NCBI GenBank assembly: GCA_012798145.1
Contig: JAAZNT010000419.1
Span: 1 to 8,663 of the forward strand
DNA length: 8,663 nt
Reading direction: 5' to 3'
DNA from: Thermoanaerobaculaceae bacterium
GTDB lineage: Bacteria > Acidobacteriota > UBA4820
Part shown: positions 5,023 through 8,663 of the stretch, in pieces
Layout: the number at the start of each line of letters is the position of its first letter
How positions within the stretch are numbered: the first letter of the stretch is position 1
Translations under genes and position numbers: made by a program
The notes under the pieces: model-generated
Told to the model about the DNA's origin: nothing
The model's database searches: none
The model's input: the letters and a program-made list of their open reading frames with translations, nothing else

Positions 5023-5469
5023 ATGAGAATTGCTATTGCTTCAGACCACGCGGGTTATGAATTGAAGAAGTTTATTAAAGATTATCTTCAAAAGAGCGGA
5101 AGAGCAGTTGAAGATTTTGGAACTGATTCAGAAGAATCGGTTGATTACCCAGATTTTGCCAAAAAAGTTTGCGAAGCAGTTCTTTCTAAAGGATTTGAAA
5201 GAGGGATTCTTGTTTGCGGAAGTGGCGTTGGAATGAGCATTTCAGCAAACAGGTTTAAAGGAATAAGGGCTGTTTTATGTCAAGATTTATATACAGCAGA
5301 GTATTCCCGCCTTCACAACAACTCAAATGTTTTGTGTCTTCCCGGACGGCTTATTGGAAAAGGGCTTGCCGAGAAAATTCTTGAAGTGTGGCTAAAAACA
5401 AAATTTGAAGGCGGAAGACATCTGAAAAGAATAGAGAAAATTGAAGAAATAGCAAAGGAGACAAAATGA
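5023..5469 (+). CDS. rpiB: Ribose-5-phosphate isomerase B (RpiB/LacAB family)
   Basis: This 148-aa cytosolic enzyme interconverts ribose 5-phosphate and ribulose 5-phosphate in the pentose phosphate pathway. Family motifs run the whole length: I-A-S-D-H-A-G at residues 5-11, V-D-Y-P-D-F-A at 40-46, then G-I-L-V-C-G-S-G-V-G-M with catalytic Cys65, and R-L-H-N-N-S-N with His98 as the ring-opening base. L-P-G-R and F-E-G-G-R-H-L-K-R follow. Length is usual for the family. Some family members act on allose or galactose 6-phosphate, but the context favours RpiB. The ribosome site is very strong: AGGAGGAG at 5009..5016, ending 6 nt before the ATG. A possible -10 (TATGAT or TAAAAT, 4990..4999) follows the terminator without a matching -35. 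It is first gene of the rpiB-mrp-holB operon, and its TGA overlaps the mrp ATG. Confidence 0.95.
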   Translation: MRIAIASDHAGYELKKFIKDYLQKSGRAVEDFGTDSEESVDYPDFAKKVCEAVLSKGFERGILVCGSGVGMSISANRFKGIRAVLCQDLYTAEYSRLHNNSNVLCLPGRLIGKGLAEKILEVWLKTKFEGGRHLKRIEKIEEIAKETK

Positions 5470-6521
5470 AAATAACAGAAGCGCAAATTCTTGAATCATT
5501 GAAAAAAATAATTGACCCGGATCTTAACAAAGATATTGTTTCTCTCGGTTTTGTCAGAGATCTCAAAATAGAAGAAAAGAGCGTAAGTTTCAAAATAAAT
5601 CTCACCACCCCCGCCTGCCCTTTAAAGGCAGAGTTTAAAAAAAAGGCAGAAGAAATAATAAAAAGCGCTTTTCCTGAAATTGAAAGTGTAAATGTTGAGA
5701 TTACAGCGGATGTGAAAAAAGCTGAAAGGCCACAAGGCTTTCTTGAAGTTCTGCCTTCCGCAAAGAACATCGTTGCAGTGGGCTCCGGGAAGGGAGGAGT
5801 GGGGAAATCCACAGTGGCGGTTAATCTTGCGTCAGCTCTTTCTGTGCTCGGAGGCAGGGTTGGACTTCTTGACGCAGACATCTATGGTCCTTCAGTTTCA
5901 ATGATGCTGAAAACATCCCAAAAGCCGATTGTTATGGGCGATAAGATTCTTCCATTAAAAAGCAACGGAATTTTTTACATCTCTATGGGTTTTCTTGTGG
6001 AAGAAGAGACGCCTATAATTTGGAGAGGTCCAATGGTCTCAAGGGCTATTGAGCAGTTGCTTTCGGAAGTTGACTGGCCGGAACTTGACTATTTGATAGT
6101 TGACCTTCCTCCCGGAACCGGCGACGCCCAACTTACTATTTGTCAAAGGGTGCCGGTCACCGGAGCGGTCATCGTATCAACTCCAAACGATGTTGCCCTC
6201 TCAACTGCAAAAAGAGGGCTTGTTATGTTTGAAAAGATGAATGTGCCAATATTGGGAATAATTGAAAATATGTCCTATTTCATCTGTCCTCACTGCGGAA
6301 AGGAGACAGAAATTTTTGCCAAAGGTATGGCTGAAAGTGAAGCAAAAAAAATAGGGGTTGCCTGCCTTGGTAAAATTCCAATTGAAAGCAAAATAGCGGA
6401 GAGTGGAGAAAAGGGAGTTCCCGTTGTGAATCTTTATCCCTCTTCAGAAACCTCAAAAGCGTTTTTGAAGGCGGCAGAATCGCTTGCTCAGGAGATAAGC
6501 AAACTCAACCTAAAAGGATAA
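5466..6521 (+). CDS. mrp: Mrp/ApbC-family P-loop ATPase, iron-sulfur cluster carrier
   Basis: This 351-aa cytosolic protein binds and transfers Fe-S clusters to apoproteins as a homodimer. An N-terminal MIP18/DUF59 domain (about 4-80) carries the D-P-D-L...D-I-V-S-L-G-F-V signature and T-T-P-A-C-P-L with Cys51. The deviant Walker A G-K-G-G-V-G-K-S-T lies at 108-116, with D-A-D-I-Y-G-P-S after it near 136-143. I-V-D-L-P-P-G-T-G-D is at 211-220. The cluster-binding C-P-H-C is Cys274/Cys277, as in bacterial ApbC and eukaryotic Nbp35. All key residues are intact and the length is normal for the DUF59-containing form. The start ATG overlaps the rpiB stop (ATGA), with AAAGGAG 5 nt before it, so translation is probably coupled. 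Family assignment is firm; the client proteins are unknown. Confidence 0.95.
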   Translation: MKITEAQILESLKKIIDPDLNKDIVSLGFVRDLKIEEKSVSFKINLTTPACPLKAEFKKKAEEIIKSAFPEIESVNVEITADVKKAERPQGFLEVLPSAKNIVAVGSGKGGVGKSTVAVNLASALSVLGGRVGLLDADIYGPSVSMMLKTSQKPIVMGDKILPLKSNGIFYISMGFLVEEETPIIWRGPMVSRAIEQLLSEVDWPELDYLIVDLPPGTGDAQLTICQRVPVTGAVIVSTPNDVALSTAKRGLVMFEKMNVPILGIIENMSYFICPHCGKETEIFAKGMAESEAKKIGVACLGKIPIESKIAESGEKGVPVVNLYPSSETSKAFLKAAESLAQEISKLNLKG

Positions 6522-6523
6522 AA

Positions 6524-7534
6524 ATGGGGAAAGCAAAAGCGGAAGAAATTGCTGTAACCGATATAGAATATCCTATATTAAGCGAAAAATTTTTTGCTTC
6601 TGGCGATCTCTTAAAGAGGGTTGGGAATCTTTTAAGAAACGGAAAGGTGAACCAAACTCTTCTCTTATCAGGCCCTCCTTCTGTGGGAAAAACTACTCTT
6701 GCTTACATAATCTCCGCGGCTCTTGAGTGCGAAAAGCCAACGCCTTTTGCCTGCGGAAAATGTTTAAGTTGCAGAAAAATTGTGAAAGGAATCTTTCCCG
6801 ACCTGCGCTACATAACGCTCAAAGAGTCTGAAACGGGCAAAATGAGAACTCAAATTGTGATTGAGCAGGTTAGGGAGGAGATTTTGAAAGCAGCGGAACT
6901 TCCGCCTTACGAAGGAAAAAAACTTATTTTCATCATAGAGCCGTCGGAAGCCCTCAATGCAAATTGTCAGAACGCCCTTTTAAAAATACTTGAAGAGCCC
7001 CCGCCTTATGTTCAATTTATCCTAATCGCGAAGGAAGTTTCGCGTCTTCTTCCGACAGTCAGGTCAAGGTGTCAGGAGATCACTTTAAAAGAGTTGTCTT
7101 TTGAAGAGACTTTGAAAGTGGCTGAAAAACTTGGGCTAAAAGAGGCAGAAAAAGCCGCTGAAGCGTCAAGGGGAAGAATCGGTCTTCTTATAAATGGAGA
7201 GTGGAAAGAATATTTGGCTCTTCAAGAGATTATTCAAAATTTGTTGATTTTTGGAAGCGAGATAAAGTATTTCATAGAAGTTTCATCAAAGATTGAGGAA
7301 CTTCTTGATTTTCCAGAAAATCTTGTTCTTGATGAAACGCTTTACATTATCAAAGAGATTGTTAAGGAAAAAAATGGGGTGAAAAGCCAGATAAGGTTAA
7401 AAAAAGAATTTTTGGATTTGGTTTCAAAAAATCGGCTTTACAAGCAAACGAAAAAATGTATTGAAGCAACTGAAATGCTTAACAGAAATGTCAGTGTAAA
7501 ACTTATTTACAATTACATTTATTTGGGAGAATAA
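6524..7534 (+). CDS. holB: DNA polymerase III delta-prime-like clamp-loader subunit
   Basis: This 336-aa protein belongs to the clamp loader that places the beta sliding clamp on DNA. The AAA+ core has Walker A G-P-P-S-V-G-K-T-T at 50-58. A Zn-binding cysteine set follows, Cys69, Cys77, Cys80 and Cys83. The Walker B position reads I-I-E-P-S-E-A-L-N (about 137-145) without the canonical D-E. The signature N-A-L-L-K-I-L-E-E-P-P is at 150-160 and the S-R-C motif at 181-183. Delta-prime is normally a stator that does not hydrolyse ATP, and the degenerate Walker B fits that. A DnaX gamma/tau subunit would have an intact Walker B and usually a longer C-terminus, so delta-prime is preferred. The C-terminal third is divergent and helical. 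It starts 2 nt after mrp with AAGGA upstream, and ends 1 nt before the next gene. Confidence 0.87.
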   Translation: MGKAKAEEIAVTDIEYPILSEKFFASGDLLKRVGNLLRNGKVNQTLLLSGPPSVGKTTLAYIISAALECEKPTPFACGKCLSCRKIVKGIFPDLRYITLKESETGKMRTQIVIEQVREEILKAAELPPYEGKKLIFIIEPSEALNANCQNALLKILEEPPPYVQFILIAKEVSRLLPTVRSRCQEITLKELSFEETLKVAEKLGLKEAEKAAEASRGRIGLLINGEWKEYLALQEIIQNLLIFGSEIKYFIEVSSKIEELLDFPENLVLDETLYIIKEIVKEKNGVKSQIRLKKEFLDLVSKNRLYKQTKKCIEATEMLNRNVSVKLIYNYIYLGE

Positions 7535-7535
7535 A

Positions 7536-8663
7536 ATGAAAAGGTTTTTAATTCTTGTGGCAGTAATTTTTTGGGGGGTATTTGCTTTTTCTCAAGAGAT
7601 GAAGTTCGGAATAAGAATTACTCAAGACAACCTGCAGAGTGTCAAAGAACTTCTTGCAAAAAATCCATCTGAAAAGGGGAACTCTCTTTTTCTGACAATA
7701 GAGTTAAATGAAAATTGGGAAAAAGAAGATCTCTCTCTTCTAAGAGAAACCGCAAAAGAGGCTTCTTTAAACAATTACCTTGTAAATGTAATCGTTCCGC
7801 TACCTCAAGGGACGGGAGAGGAGCGTTTAATTTCGCTTGTCTCACTTTCTGAAAACTTAAAAGGAGTTGCGAATTCGTTTGAACTAAAAGCGAAAAAAGA
7901 AAATTTCAGCGAAGAAGAAATCGCAAACCCGGAAAAACTTGCTTTCTCCTTGAAAAGAATTTCAGTTTCGTTAAGGGGGGAGAGTCAGGCGAAAATTTAT
8001 TTGGGTCCTGTTGACACAGATTATTTGAACCTCATTGAGCCACTTTACAAAGAAGACTTGATAGCATACATAGATGGTTATTTCACTTATGATGTTGATT
8101 CTTCGGGAGAGCCCGACTCGCAGGTGAGCGATTTTCTTCAGAAGAACCATCTTGGAGCCCCCTTGCGTCTCCACCTGAAAAAAGTGAGGACGGCTCTCGG
8201 AGCACAGTCAAATTCAATGTCGTCTCTTGCAAAAGTGGCAAAAGAGGTTGACATAGAGATTGAGAACATTGAAGAGGGGCTAAAAGGCCTATCTTACTTG
8301 AGAAGATCTCTTCCCAAAACGATGTCCGCAGGGTTTGATGTTTCGGGAGTTCAGGTGAAAGAAGGCGAGAAAACCCGATTTGACATCGCCCTTCTTCCAT
8401 TTCTTGATTCGGAAGAAATGATTCAGGCTTTTTATTTAGCCCCGACTGTGGCAAAAAGCAACCCCGCCAGCGTAGTTCTCCATCTATCTACCGCAGACAT
8501 AACAAACCCTGTCAGTTTTCCTATGCCGGAAGGGGAAGCAAGAAAATTAGGCTACACTGCGGATGAGAAAAAAGGAATTTGCGACATTCAAATCGCTTGG
8601 GACGGCAAACCGCAACTTGTTCTTTTTGAAAGACTAAAAACAGGAACAGTCGGAACCGACGAG
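7536..8663 (+). CDS. Secreted protein of unknown function, possible TIM-barrel-like N-terminal domain (open at right edge)
   Basis: ATG 7536..7538 opens 376 codons with no stop to the window end, so the C-terminus is missing. Residues 1-19 are a Sec signal peptide: K-R, a hydrophobic core, then A-F-S before Gln20. Strand-like segments alternate with charged helices: L-F-L-T-I-E-L-N (51-58), V-N-V-I-V-P-L-P (83-90), A-K-I-Y-L-G-P-V-D (152-160) and L-I-A-Y-I-D-G-Y-F (175-183). That beta/alpha spacing would suit a barrel of the glycoside-hydrolase or deacetylase-like kind, but I recognise no catalytic motif. After about residue 262 the sequence turns beta-rich (F-D-V-S-G-V-Q-V-K; L-P-F-L-D; I-A-W-D-G-K-P), like a C-terminal sandwich domain. 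A GGGAGAATAAA segment places GGGAG 6 nt before the ATG. It begins 1 nt after holB, so it is co-transcribed. I assign no function. Confidence 0.8.
   Translation, partial: MKRFLILVAVIFWGVFAFSQEMKFGIRITQDNLQSVKELLAKNPSEKGNSLFLTIELNENWEKEDLSLLRETAKEASLNNYLVNVIVPLPQGTGEERLISLVSLSENLKGVANSFELKAKKENFSEEEIANPEKLAFSLKRISVSLRGESQAKIYLGPVDTDYLNLIEPLYKEDLIAYIDGYFTYDVDSSGEPDSQVSDFLQKNHLGAPLRLHLKKVRTALGAQSNSMSSLAKVAKEVDIEIENIEEGLKGLSYLRRSLPKTMSAGFDVSGVQVKEGEKTRFDIALLPFLDSEEMIQAFYLAPTVAKSNPASVVLHLSTADITNPVSFPMPEGEARKLGYTADEKKGICDIQIAWDGKPQLVLFERLKTGTVGTDE

Noticed and set aside
5351..5881. 176-codon minus-strand frame across rpiB/mrp
   Set aside because: Shadow frame opposite the conserved C-terminus of RpiB and the N-terminal domain and Walker A of Mrp.
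7642..8454. Minus-strand frames of 67-123 codons at the right end
   Set aside because: They lie opposite a continuous 376-codon plus-strand frame with a signal peptide, a ribosome site and operon spacing.

Overview
This window is AT-rich bacterial chromosome, dense with housekeeping genes. The proteins are rich in Lys, Glu, Ile and Leu. Two gene products carry cleavable Sec signal peptides. Nothing in the sequence fixes the lineage. The conserved genes (lon, rpiB, mrp, holB, ttcA, trmH) are vertically inherited core genes in many phyla, and I see no transposase, integrase, tRNA, rRNA or CRISPR array.

Layout: (1) On the minus strand at the left edge is the first 30 codons of a probable nucleotidyltransferase-fold protein (1..90), with a near-consensus sigma-70 promoter (113..141). 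Positions 91..323 hold no other gene. (2) A minus-strand operon runs ttcA (2213->1428), a small secreted beta-sandwich-like protein (1426->992), then trmH (995->324). The junctions are a 1-nt gap and a GTGA stop/start overlap. Two tRNA-modification enzymes thus flank an exported protein of unknown role. (3) A 59-bp divergent gap (2214..2272) carries a possible back-to-back promoter pair whose -10 boxes overlap. (4) lon (2273..4606, plus) is a complete ATP-dependent protease. (5) A 416-bp gap (4607..5022) holds the most interesting structure in the window. It has a sigma-54-like -24/-12 promoter (4865..4882), then a short segment with a strong hairpin, a CU-rich linker and a near-perfect intrinsic terminator ending about 4989. 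I read this as a candidate sRNA of about 95 nt; a leader/attenuator of rpiB is the main alternative. (6) A tight plus-strand operon runs rpiB (5023..5469), mrp (5466..6521), holB (6524..7534), then a secreted protein of unknown function (7536, open at the right edge). Its first three junctions are an ATGA overlap, 2 nt and 1 nt.

How the genes work together: ttcA and trmH both modify tRNA (s2C32 and 2'-O-methylation). rpiB serves the pentose phosphate pathway, mrp moves Fe-S clusters, and holB is part of the replication clamp loader. TtcA is itself an Fe-S enzyme, so Mrp could in principle serve it, but that is only inference. The rpiB-mrp-holB group looks like co-expression of housekeeping functions rather than one pathway. 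No complete novel multi-gene system is evident. The candidate sigma-54-type sRNA locus and the two exported unknowns are the parts that known families do not explain.
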